From: Branchiostoma belcheri
Lineage: Eukaryota > Chordata > Leptocardii > Amphioxiformes > Branchiostomatidae
Length of the DNA: 64,000 nt
Assembly (NCBI RefSeq): GCF_001625305.1
Contig: NW_017803647.1
Span: 77,702-141,701, forward strand
Direction: 5' to 3'
Every line of letters starts with the position of its first letter. The first letter of the stretch is position 1. Under the pieces are notes generated by a model that searched no databases, was not told the origin of the DNA, and saw only the letters and a list, made by a program, of their open reading frames with translations. Position numbers and translations under genes: made by a program. Shown in pieces: positions 45,971 to 55,856 of the stretch.

Positions 45971-46018
45971 CTCTATAAATAAAAGCAGAATGAGCCTCAA
46001 GTCGTATATGAAAAAATG

Positions 46019-46095
46019 TTCTGTTTTCTATTCTATTCTATTCTGTTCAATTCTGTTTTATATTCTATCCTATTCTATTCTATTCTATTCTATAT
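46019..46095. repeat. Imperfect ATTCT/TTCTA pentanucleotide tract
   Basis: About 15 units of TTCTA/TTCTG-type pentamers lie about 50 nt upstream (minus strand) of the acceptor of the first coding BTB exon, where the transcript would read AGAAT repeats. Confidence 0.8.
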
Positions 46096-46469
46096 TAGTA
46101 GTTCAGTGTCCTTTAATGCTAAGGGCTTGAAGTTGCACTTACACGAGTATCACTGACAGTCTCTCTGGTCTGGTCTGTTTAGGTCTAAAGTAATCTCACT
46201 TCCTCTCTTCAATTTCCTGCTATTTCCTATATATAGAAATTCAGTTTTTTCCAAAGGTTACCTCATTTCCTGTCTAATGTTATCACATTCACAGTTCCTG
46301 CTATGGGACTGCCAGAAGGAAAAGCTGTTTATACATTGAACCAGGAAATACAGGAAATACATTAAATTTTGTAGACTGGGCATTTTACCCTGGAAACTTT
46401 GAAGGATTAACCCCAGAAAAAAGAATGAATCCATGATAGCTCAGTAGTTTAAGTAGAGCTGCATATAAT

Positions 46470-46830
46470 CAGTTGTAATCTATTCAAATTATGTTTTGCA
46501 TAATTAATAAAAAAGGAAATTTAAGATTATGATATTTTCCATTACAGGAATTTGATGCATTGGACACAAGATAATTAGGGCAAACTCAAACATTAGATAT
46601 GAATTATGCAAATAAGTATCTCATTTGTACAATTAATGTGAAGTGCGTTCCGTAGTGATGGGACATCATGTGACATAGGTAAGTTTAAGTAATGATTTAA
46701 AGGTTCATCACCATGTACATTTGTACCTGATTATGCTCAAGGGCAGTTTATATTAACAGATACAGTACATAGAGATGATTTAGATTTCGATATTGTTTGC
46801 ATAATTAATGGGGGATAATCAGCAAGAAAC
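46470..46830. repeat. Three spaced copies of the TTTGCATAATTAAT family
   Basis: TTTTGCATAATTAATAA (46,494), TCATTTGTACAATTAATGTG (46,621) and TGTTTGCATAATTAATGGG (46,795) recur with intervening similar sequence. This is the same family as at 40,380-40,640. Confidence 0.45.
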
Positions 46831-47529
46831 TGACCACAAGATTTACAAAAATTTATGACAGTAAAAATTGTGTTCCTTAGGCACATTTGTAATTATAGTC
46901 ATGGACTGGTTGATGTCAGAAACTCCTTGGCAACAGTGGACTTCCATGCGTATGTGGCAGTGAGTCATGTCCTGATATGGCTACATACATAAGGATATCC
47001 GGAACAATTACAGTGACATTCTGCAGACCTGGTCTGCATGCAACATTAATTTGATAGGAAACCCTTGAGGAAACAAAACCTCAGAGTACGTAGAATCAAA
47101 ACTCACCCGAGAAGTCGAGAACTTTTACAGGAATGTCACTTAACATTGGTTTCAACATGTTTCCCACATGTGCATTTCGCACTGCTTAATCTTTTATTAG
47201 GGATAGGAAAATACTAATAAAACCAAACTTTTGTGTCCATTGCTACCAAAGGTCAAAGGTTAACACTAATTTTGTTGTTATGGCTTAAACGCACAAAAGA
47301 CGGATATTCGCGGTTTTCACGGTTCCCTGGTTTGTATCTTATTGACTGTAACGTTACGTATGAATTCAACGTTACACAGTGTTACTTTATGTGTACACTG
47401 ATAACTGTTATAATATTACGTTCTACAGTTAACCCATGAATTTCGTACCGGACTGTCAAGCATCCGGTCTTTTACTGTTGACGATTTACACAATCCTGCA
47501 ATGTTGAAAGCTATAATTCGGTATTGTGC

Positions 47530-47539
47530 CTATTTATAG
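47530..47539 (-). promoter_or_regulatory. TATA-like box upstream of the BTB gene
   Basis: CTATAAATAG on the minus strand, about 1.55 kb upstream of the first coding exon of the BTB gene, sits in a locally CpG-containing stretch. It is near-symmetric, so it would also read as CTATTTATAG on the plus strand. The role is inferred from position only. Confidence 0.2.
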
Positions 47540-47599
47540 CGCACGTGAACAGGTGTAACGCACCTGTGCCTCACCTACATACACCTGCAGACGACTTAC

Positions 47600-50090
47600 C
47601 TGTGTACCTGACCCAAACAGGTATTGTTGACGTCTCAGCGGGTTTCCAGCGATTTTCTCTGCCAAGCAGAGGAAAAACTAGCGGTTCCTAAACGACTGTT
47701 GCCTCTCCAGGACTGCTGCGATCTAATATTATCCTTAAACAGAAGGAAATCTTATAACACGTATCGTGACCGGGGTTCTGTCAACACGGAAGTGGTTGTC
47801 ATACCCTGGGTATACACTATGACCTCACCAACTGATTTTCATAAAGAGCGCCGCTTTGCGACTGTTAGATGAAGTGCATTTACTCAGTAACGCCACGGAA
47901 GTCCCATTATAATTAACGAGTACACTTCCATCGCCGGTAGTTCTTCGGCAAATTAGAGGTGAAAGGGGGTATGGGATTTTGTTGCTGCTTGTCACATTTT
48001 TTCGCTCGCTGTGTTCTTATGTGGGGCAAAAATATTACGCATATTCTTTGCAGTTTGTTCCTTTCGAAGCGCCGACACGCCCGTCGCACACTGAGCTACT
48101 GGTTCAGAACAACTTCTGTGCTTTCGTTTGATTTTATTAACCTACAATATGCTGTTTCATCCCTCTATTTACGATTAAAAACTTAAGCTGATAAAAGGTG
48201 CTTTAGAAAACATGTAAAAACGTTAACGCTACATCAAGAATCAAAAGATAGTCACCCCTACAAACCTTCACGATACGATCTCACGTCTTTGGTCATGCAA
48301 GCTGTGATGCGAAAAAAATGTGTTGAAACCCTTGTTAATGTTCCAGCTTTCATTAACGTTAGTTGCTGAATTCACACTCGCAACATAATTTCGCAGGCTG
48401 ATCTTTTGGAAATTATGTTTGGACACCTGTTGTATGACACCGTGTGTATGGTGGCCGTTAAGATACCTCGGCCAGCTAGGGAACGACTCAGATCGAGTAG
48501 CACAGACACTACATATCAATTTGACACTACAAAATTAGCGCCATTTGACGGAATAAAACAGCAAATCAGAATGCTAAACTTCTTTGTATTAATTTTGTAT
48601 ATTTGCTTTCTTTCGTATACTAACAATGATATCACAGGATGGCTGACCACCTGTTGGATGCCTGCGCGGCACAAAAGCCCTAGCTACCTAGTGAGCTTTG
48701 TAGGTACCTCAAGAAACGACGTACGACTCAGAGGAGACGATACTGCATGTTATACGATGGAAAACCTCATACAAATACAGTTACATTGCTGTTTGATTAG
48801 ATCAGGTGACGCTAACTTTGCACTGTAAAGTCGGTGTTTGAGAGCTCCTTCCCAGGCTGAGGTACCTTCATTTTTCTCCAGGTGGCGTTTCGGGAGCAGG
48901 CAAACCAAAAAGACCACTGCAAGTAAATTTTATGGAAGACTTCCTCAGCAAACTCCCCAAATCTAATGCGATAGGGCGCCCCCCCCCCCCGAAAAAAAAA
49001 AAACAAGCCGGGCCAATAAAAAAACAAGGTACCTACATTTTCAAATCCGACATTTTTCATTGTTGTTTGATTCAGTCAAGTGGCGCTCATTTTGAAATCG
49101 GTATCTGCATGTTTGTTACCTTGATGTCATGGCAATGCGCAATTGCGAGTCGTTCGAATTCCCTGCCTGAAGCTGTCTAGATAGCGTTTATGTACCGTGC
49201 GCATGCAGGAGCGCGACCTTTCGACAGGTACGTGGCCAAACATATTTTCTTTTGCTTGCAAGTTTTGCATGTGTCAATGGGGGATCAAACGTTTATCGGG
49301 GAATTTGACGTTTATCGATTTTTTTTACCAAAACCTTTGACTTGAGATAGGCTCACAACAATCCTTGGTATTTCATTTTATGTTGCGTCTAGCTATAGGT
49401 ACGTGAGGAAATAGGTAATGTAGACGTGATCACTGTTTATAGTTGATGGTAAAGGAAGTTCGATCTCGTTTGCTATGGCCTAATTTTCCTGTTCAATTTT
49501 TCATAATGTCCGTTGCCTCCATTATTGCATTTGTTGCGTTCTATTGTTGAATAAAATAATAAGAACTTTGTTGTTTCCATACAGTGTACCCTGCACGATT
49601 GTCGTGCAATATAGTACATAAAAGGGGTATAGAATAAAATTTAATATGCTAATAAAATAGAATAACCACAAGAAACCCTTTACGACACTTTCACGATTTC
49701 TCCATTTTGCCGAAATTTGGCAACTTGAGACTCTTTTTAAATTTTTGCAATTGTGCAATCATCTCACAGCGGACACCAGAACAGCTACACGATAGGCTCT
49801 TATGGGGTACACAATCATGATCCTTAAACCTATGCCACGATATGGAGCCAATAAACTTTGAAATTCAGAGCTGCCATCGTTTTATAGCACACTGAGTGTT
49901 CTTTCCAAATACGCTTGAAAAGGGTAGTTGCGATCATTTTTTTTTGTGTGGCTGATTATGAATGTAAAGAAAAGTTTCCTCCGGGAAAGGAGTTATCATT
50001 TCATGGTAAGGTATTGTGCCGGCAGCTGTAAATTATGGAGGGTCTGACGGATTTGTTTAATTCTTGGAATATGATTAATTACTGGAGTCC
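47600..50090. other. Intergenic, no gene seen
   Basis: Non-coding. It contains a direct duplication of GCTGTTTGATTAGATCAGGTGACGCT-type sequence (48,789-48,815; second copy at about 49,062-49,093 reads TTGTTTGATTCAGTCAAGTG) and a C11 run followed by an A12 run at about 48,979-49,003. Short open frames on both strands lack any recognised domain. Confidence 0.4.
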
Positions 50091-50099
50091 TAATTGCGT

Positions 50100-50171
50100 A
50101 TACACTTAAAAGATGGGTGACATCATTCAATTACAGTATTATAATTGATGCCACTCATCTTTTAAGTGTAT
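50100..50171. other. 72-bp near-perfect hairpin
   Basis: ATACACTTAAAAGATG (50,100-50,115) pairs perfectly with CATCTTTTAAGTGTAT (50,156-50,171). The pairing continues through GGTGACATCA against TGATGCCACT with one mismatch and one G-U, giving a stem near 26 bp with a loop near 20 nt. It could be a miniature foldback element or a microRNA-type precursor; the sequence does not decide. Confidence 0.6.
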
Positions 50172-50545
50172 GTAAATAATGTAGTGTTGCTGTAACATTG
50201 CTGTTCATGTGATGTCTGAAATTGTCAGCAGTTGTTGTGAACATCATCAATGTTGTATACTTCCTAGAGGCATGGAATCTCTGATTTGTTGTTTTTATCA
50301 TTTTTCATGAGTGCTGTAACATCAAAAACCAAAGTTTGTAAAAGTTTTTCAAGTTTTTGGAATGCCATTTGCAACAGTGGTATTACAAATCATACATATT
50401 AAATTTTACGCTGTTCCCAAGAAATTTCCCCAGAGTATATTATATTGTCCACACTCAAACTGTCAACCTCAATTTCAAACAAAAAACAAAACATGCATGT
50501 GTATGATATTGTACTATGAAAGGTATACATTCTTACAACTGAAAC

Positions 50546-50551
50546 ATTTAT
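50546..50551 (-). terminator. Poly(A) signal candidate for the NTase-TPR gene
   Basis: AATAAA on the minus strand about 300 bp beyond the stranded last TPR units. It may have served the transcript before the LINE insertion. Confidence 0.2.
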
Positions 50552-50734
50552 TCAATTGCTTTTACATTTGTACATCTATGTATACATCTACCTACTCTTT
50601 TCTCTTTTTTTAGCTTCTTCCCAGATCACATGCATGATTAATTACCATCTCTTATTAAGACAGTCCCTTCTTAGCCAACTATCATCAACATTTAGATTAA
50701 CTAGCTATCCTCTGATGCATGATGTGACACTTTT

Positions 50735-51186
50735 TCCCCACAGATGGTCCTTATCATCATTAGTGACTGTTCAAAGTAGCTATTGCTTTCGTCTAATCAC
50801 TCCAAAACAATCCCTGGTTGTCAAGTGACTAAGCAATGTGTGGATGTGCGTTGTTGTCTTCAGTAAATAGATAATTTTTTCATCATCATTAGTGACTGTT
50901 TGAAGTAGATATTTGCTTTCCTCTGATCACCGACTTTACTCCAACATGATCCCAGGTTGTCGAGTGATGCGGCGATGTCTGGATGTGCGGTGTTATGTCC
51001 ATAGATAGTTTTCTCCATTGCCAGTGACTGTTCGTAGTAGTGAATTGCTTTCTTGTGATCGCCAAGTTCACTCCAAGCAAACCCCAGGTTGTGAAGTGAC
51101 ATGACAATGTCCAACCTCGCCGTGTTGTGTCCATAGATAGCTTTCGTCATCGTTACTGACTGTTCATAGTAGACTATTGCTTTCTT
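50735..51186 (-). pseudogene. Stranded 3' part of the NTase-TPR gene (2.5 TPR units plus a decayed unit)
   Basis: The minus-strand frame from 51,186 to a TGA at 50,860 encodes the second half of one TPR unit (KKAIVYYEQSVTMTKAIYGHN), one full unit ([20 protein letters not shown]) and most of another, in the register that continues the array broken at 55,860. After the TGA, a further unit is recognisable in another frame (EDNNAHPHIA, SLDNQGLFWSD, TKAIA) but has three in-frame stops, so the array was already decaying at this end. The frame is cut off from its start by the LINE at 51,187-55,859. Confidence 0.85.
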
Positions 51187-51384
51187 TTTTTTATTTTTTT
51201 TATTTGCAAATTCAACAAGGACAATACAAGACAAGGTGGTGAGGTACTCTAGCTGTTGCTAATTCTAGCCTCACCACCAAACATAGAATACAATTACAAT
51301 ACATAACAAAAAACAGAGAACAGCAAATGGTTGGGATGGGTCGTTAAATAGTACAAGGAAATGTTTAGTAGGCTATATGATAAA

Positions 51385-52347
51385 TCAATCGAGTACAAAC
51401 CGTTTGGTATCAACAATATAAGTTTGAGTGGTTAGCAAGATATTACAGTTTGTATCATAGTATAAATCAGGTAATCCTCTAAGTAAAATATCACATAACA
51501 ATTGTTCAGACATATTGAAAACATCAAAATCAAAGCCTACCACATTCTGGAGATTGCTGAGTAGGGTAACTCTTTGTTGATTATATAAAGGGCAGTGTAA
51601 AAGAAAATGTATGACACTCTCACAACGAGACCCGCAGATACAAGCAGCACTAGGGGCTAAATTTCTTAAGAATAAACTGTGGTTAAGACTACAGGTCCCG
51701 ATGCGGAGACGCGTGAGTAATGCGCAGGTGTACCTGGGGCCAATGCTAAAATGTCGGTAAAAAGGGGAACGTACTGACTTTACTAAGTACTTCTTATACA
51801 ATGAAAGATTCAGAGATCGAACAGCTACATCAAGACCATTCCAGTGATGCGTAGCATATGGAATGAAAGACTTTTTATACCTAGTTGTAAGACAAAGCGG
51901 TAGCCGTAAATTAGATTTATTACGAAGATCATATGAAGTCGAAAAAGAAACTTCGGGAGAGATCAGGTCCCTGAGATACTGACGGGTATGGCCATGGATT
52001 ACTTTGTACATCATGATCAGTGAGTGAACATGGCGACGATCAGAGAGTCTCTCCCAGCCTAAATCAACAAGGAGTGAGGAGTAAGAAGACCCTCTGACAG
52101 CCCCTGAAACTGTAAGTGCACATTCATATTGGACTCGTTCTAATCGTTGAGAATCATACACAGTGCATCCATGCCATATTATGTCAGCATATTCAAGAAG
52201 AGGTCGAATAAAAGATTTAAAAATAGCATCAAGTACAGTGCGTGGTAATCTAAATTTCAACTTATTGAGAGTGGACACTCGTTTGGATACATTAGCAATC
52301 ATATGTGAAATTTGAGTTTCCCAAGACATGGTGGAGGTAAGTATCAT
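51385..52347 (-). pseudogene. LINE RT thumb and C-terminal Cys-His domain
   Basis: The frame of about 320 codons includes FIRPLLEYADIIWHGC, LERVQYECALTVSGAV, a connector and then CICGSRCESVIHFLLHCPLY, the C-x-C, H, C pattern of LINE C-terminal tails. It is out of frame with the RT segment upstream (break near 52,350-52,400). Confidence 0.8.
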
Positions 52348-52390
52348 TCCTATATGCTTATGAACTTTAACAGATTTAATAACACAATTA

Positions 52391-54013
52391 TCAAGTATAA
52401 TGGGGGGAATGGTCTGGAGAATTGGATTTCCTAGAAAAACACATCTCTTCAGTCTTTAGCGGATTAAGCTCCATAAGCCAGGTCGAAGACCAGCGTGATA
52501 TCTTCCTAAGATCAGAGTTAAGTCGATCAGCTGAAGAGTTGGGATTGTCTACAATGTCCAGAAGGGAGCTATCATCTGCAAATAAGTAAGGGCAGGTAAC
52601 CAAGCCATCCACCATGTCATTTATGTAAATAAGAAACAGAAGGGGCCCAAGTACTGAACCCTGAGGTACACCTGCGCTGACATGTTTCCAGTCGGAACAA
52701 TGACCCTCAATAACAACTCTTTGTTCTCTATCAGAAAGATAACTGTAGAGCCAATTTAAAATTGGACCATCTACCCCGTTTCTTTGAAGTTTAAAAATTA
52801 ATCCTTTATGCCAGACCTTATCAAAGGCTTTAGAAAAGTCAAGATAAACCGCTCGGACTTCTCTGTTGGAGTCAAGAGCGTTGAAAATTTTGTCGGTAAT
52901 ACAAATAAGCTGGTTAACTGTCGAATCTCCTCTGATAAAGCCCGACTGAAGAGTATACAAAAGGTTTTGAGACATCAGATGATTATACAAATGTTTATAA
53001 ACAATTTTCTCTAAGATTTTTGACAGACAAGGTAGCAAGGAAACGGGGCGATAGTTTGACACATCATCATGATCTCCTTTTTTATAAATCGGAACCACAT
53101 TTGCCCGTTTCCAGGCTTCGGGAAAGACACCATGGCAAAGTGATAAATTAAAAACATATGCGATTTTATCAGATATATAAGGACATATTAATTTTAGGAA
53201 ACGGTTATCAATATTGTCATAGCCACATGCCTTTGATACATCTAAGGAAGAGACATAAAGTTCAATCTCCTCAGGTGTAGTAAAACATTCTGAGAAGCGG
53301 ACATCAGTAAGAAAATCTAGTCGAGGGAGGCTAGACTTGGAGTCATCTATAGTGGACTGGTCAGAGAAATATTTGTTAAACATAATTGCCTTTTCCCTAG
53401 AGTCGGTTGCATAGGTATGACCAGACTTTAAGGGTGGAATAGTAGAACACACTTTACTACAGTAAAAGGATTTAACAATGTGCCACCATTTCTTACTGGA
53501 ACAAGGAGAAGTTGTCAGTGAGTCGACGAGACGGTTGTTATAGGACGACTTAGCAAGAGAAATCTCACGTACTACTTTATTTCTGACATTACGATATAAT
53601 GACCATAGTGAAGCATTGTTCAACATTTTAGCTCTCCTGTGAATCTTGTCTCGCCGACGCATTAACAGTCTAATCCTGGAAGACATCCAAGGTTTGTCTC
53701 TCGGTCTTACAGTAATGTTCTTATGGGGAACACACTTACTTTTAGCTAGGAGGATAAGATCAACCAGCTTATAACATGCATCATCAACGCTAGAACAATA
53801 GTAAATGTCATTCCACTCAGTGTTGGACGAAAAAGTAGCTAATAATTCATGATCAACTTTGGGGTAGTCCCAGATAGTTCGAACATACGGACGTGGGTAC
53901 TTTAGTGACAAGTTAAATCTAGTAATAATGGGGCAATGGTGGCATCCTGAAAGAGGAGACAAAAACAGAGGTGCATTTAACAAGGGATTTCCTATCAGTA
54001 AAAAGTAAATCAA
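52391..54013 (-). pseudogene. LINE reverse transcriptase segment
   Basis: About 540 codons. RT motifs in order: ANVVPIYKKGDHDDVSNYRP, QSGFIRGDSTVNQL, VYLDFSKAFDKVWHKGL, AGVPQGSVLGPLLFLIYIN and the catalytic FADD in YLFADDSSLLD. The catalytic aspartates are present. The segment is separated by frameshifts from the endonuclease upstream and the C-terminal domain downstream. Confidence 0.9.
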
Positions 54014-54545
54014 TTAGAGAGGGGGAGCGTGACAAATCGCATGTCGGCTCGCTAATCACCTGCGTAAGGTTTAACATAGTTGAAGCCTGGTAAAGTTTTA
54101 AGCCGACTGGGGTAATAGGATCGAGGGCCCACCAAGCATTATGCTTGGCATTGAAATCACCTGTAATTATAAGAGCGTCATGGTTGGATGACCCAACTGC
54201 AAAGACCGAGTCGGTAAATGAGTCAATAAATTCAGTGGCAGTACTCGAGTCCTGGCCGGGTGGACGATAATAAACAGAAAATATAATACGGGAACATCCC
54301 GCAAAGAGTTCGAGCCAGATACACTCAGCAGATTTTGGCTCCAGATCTAGTCGTCTCCGGTATGCAATTTGGTCAGATACATAAATCAGGACGCCTCCAC
54401 CGTGTCGGTTTCTGTCTCTTCTAATCGGAGCCTGAAAACCCTCAAGGGCAAGGGCCGCTGAGTCAACAGAGTCCCCCAACCACGTTTCGGAGATAGCCAC
54501 AACATCAAGTTTAAATCTAACTACAAGATCGGACAATTCATCCAA
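53919..54545 (-). pseudogene. LINE APE-type endonuclease segment
   Basis: About 208 codons with ISETWLGD, GGGVLIYVSD, SVYYRPPG, LIITGDFNAKHNAWW and SLIDLLFT, the ordered motifs of the apurinic-like endonuclease. It ends after a frameshift that moves the SDH region into the overlapping frame of the RT segment (SGCHHCPIITRF). Confidence 0.85.
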
Positions 54546-54556
54546 TTTCGTACCAG

Positions 54557-54790
54557 CTACCAGGCTGTTGACATAATATGCATAAAATTAACATCTTTGC
54601 GGAACGAAGGCCCCGGATTGGGATGGATGTCTCCCGCTAGTAATAATACAATGAAAGAGATACAAACTAAGACATATGACAAACTCATACTTAGGTTGAG
54701 AGCAATCTTAACGCTAAACTTGCAAGTAGTGTATACGCCGACAGAAAACATGCCAATGACTGCCCTATATTGGTCAGTGTCTATTGGCAT
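54557..54790 (-). pseudogene. LINE ORF2 N-terminal leader with NPGP motif
   Basis: About 77 codons: a hydrophobic stretch (VLVCISFIVLLLAG) runs directly into DIHPNPGP (residues 54-61; 54,608-54,631), the position occupied by a canonical 2A-like motif in the other LINE of this window. Histidine replaces the glutamate of the D-x-E-x-NPGP consensus. Confidence 0.7.
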
Positions 54791-55385
54791 AATTTAACGC
54801 ACCTGCTCAGCAATTTACATATAACCGTTGACCCATATCCATAAATAATTGTGGTAGCCATACCCATTGCTGTGTACATAAATTGACATATAAACACATA
54901 ACAACAATAAGGATACATATAAAATGAGTACGACATTGTAGATGGTGAATGCCAAGAAATAAGGTAGTTCCAGTGCTGCATAATAAGATAACGCCGAGGC
55001 ACGGGACAAATGGATTCATCGCTCTTACATATTATTTAAATAAGGATTCCAAGACTAGTGGAGTGATTTCAGCCAGTCCCACGTATAACATCTGTCTGTC
55101 ATGGGAATTAACGAGATTACATACAGATGAATACTTTACGTTTGCTAGACTGGTGGAGAGACATTCCACATCACATAGGGGGAGATTCAGTAATGACTAA
55201 GTAATGCTCTCGCACCTGGAGCAAACATATGAAAAGAATTCTCGCAATAACTAGAGCAGAAAAACAACAGAAGACATCAATAAATAAAAATTCGGATGTA
55301 GCAAAAATAAGGTAGGTATCATCCACATATGCTCATAAGAGTAGTGGTCGGTGCTACATGTACAAATAAGTATAGAATAAGTTAC

Positions 55386-55856
55386 TCAGAACTTTTTAAA
55401 TGGATCAAGGTCAGAGAAGACGCACAACATTTTCCTCTCACCATTGAGAGACCTAACAAAGATCTTGCCATCGTAGGTCCAAGCTTGGGATAGACGTTTG
55501 TCCTTCACGAGTAGCCGAGCCTCTTTGAATAGTTGCAGGTTGCCGGTTGTCAAGTTGTCATTGATGTATATGTTGTCCTTTCTCAAGTTGGCTTTACTGG
55601 TGGGCTTGGATTTTGCACGCATCAGACTTGCCTTACATCGATAGGAGCAGAGTTTCACGATGACTGGTCGAGGTTTTCCATCGGAACGTGGTTTACCAAG
55701 ACGATGACATCTGTCGATGTCCTGGAGAGAGATGGGTGGATCACAGTCCAGCGTGTTGTTTACTACAGTCAGGACAGCGTCATCCGTTGATTTTTCACCA
55801 GGTGGCTCAGGAATGCCGGTTATGGTGACACAATTACGGCGTGAATATTGCTCCAA
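55386..55856 (-). pseudogene. LINE ORF1 fragment (RNA-binding, 5'-truncated)
   Basis: About 156 codons starting exactly at the insertion junction: [40 protein letters not shown] and later DNLTTGNLQLFKEARLLVKD. This is the ORF1-type RNA-binding module of L1/CR1/L2-like elements; the coiled coil that should precede EQYSRR is missing. Confidence 0.8.
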
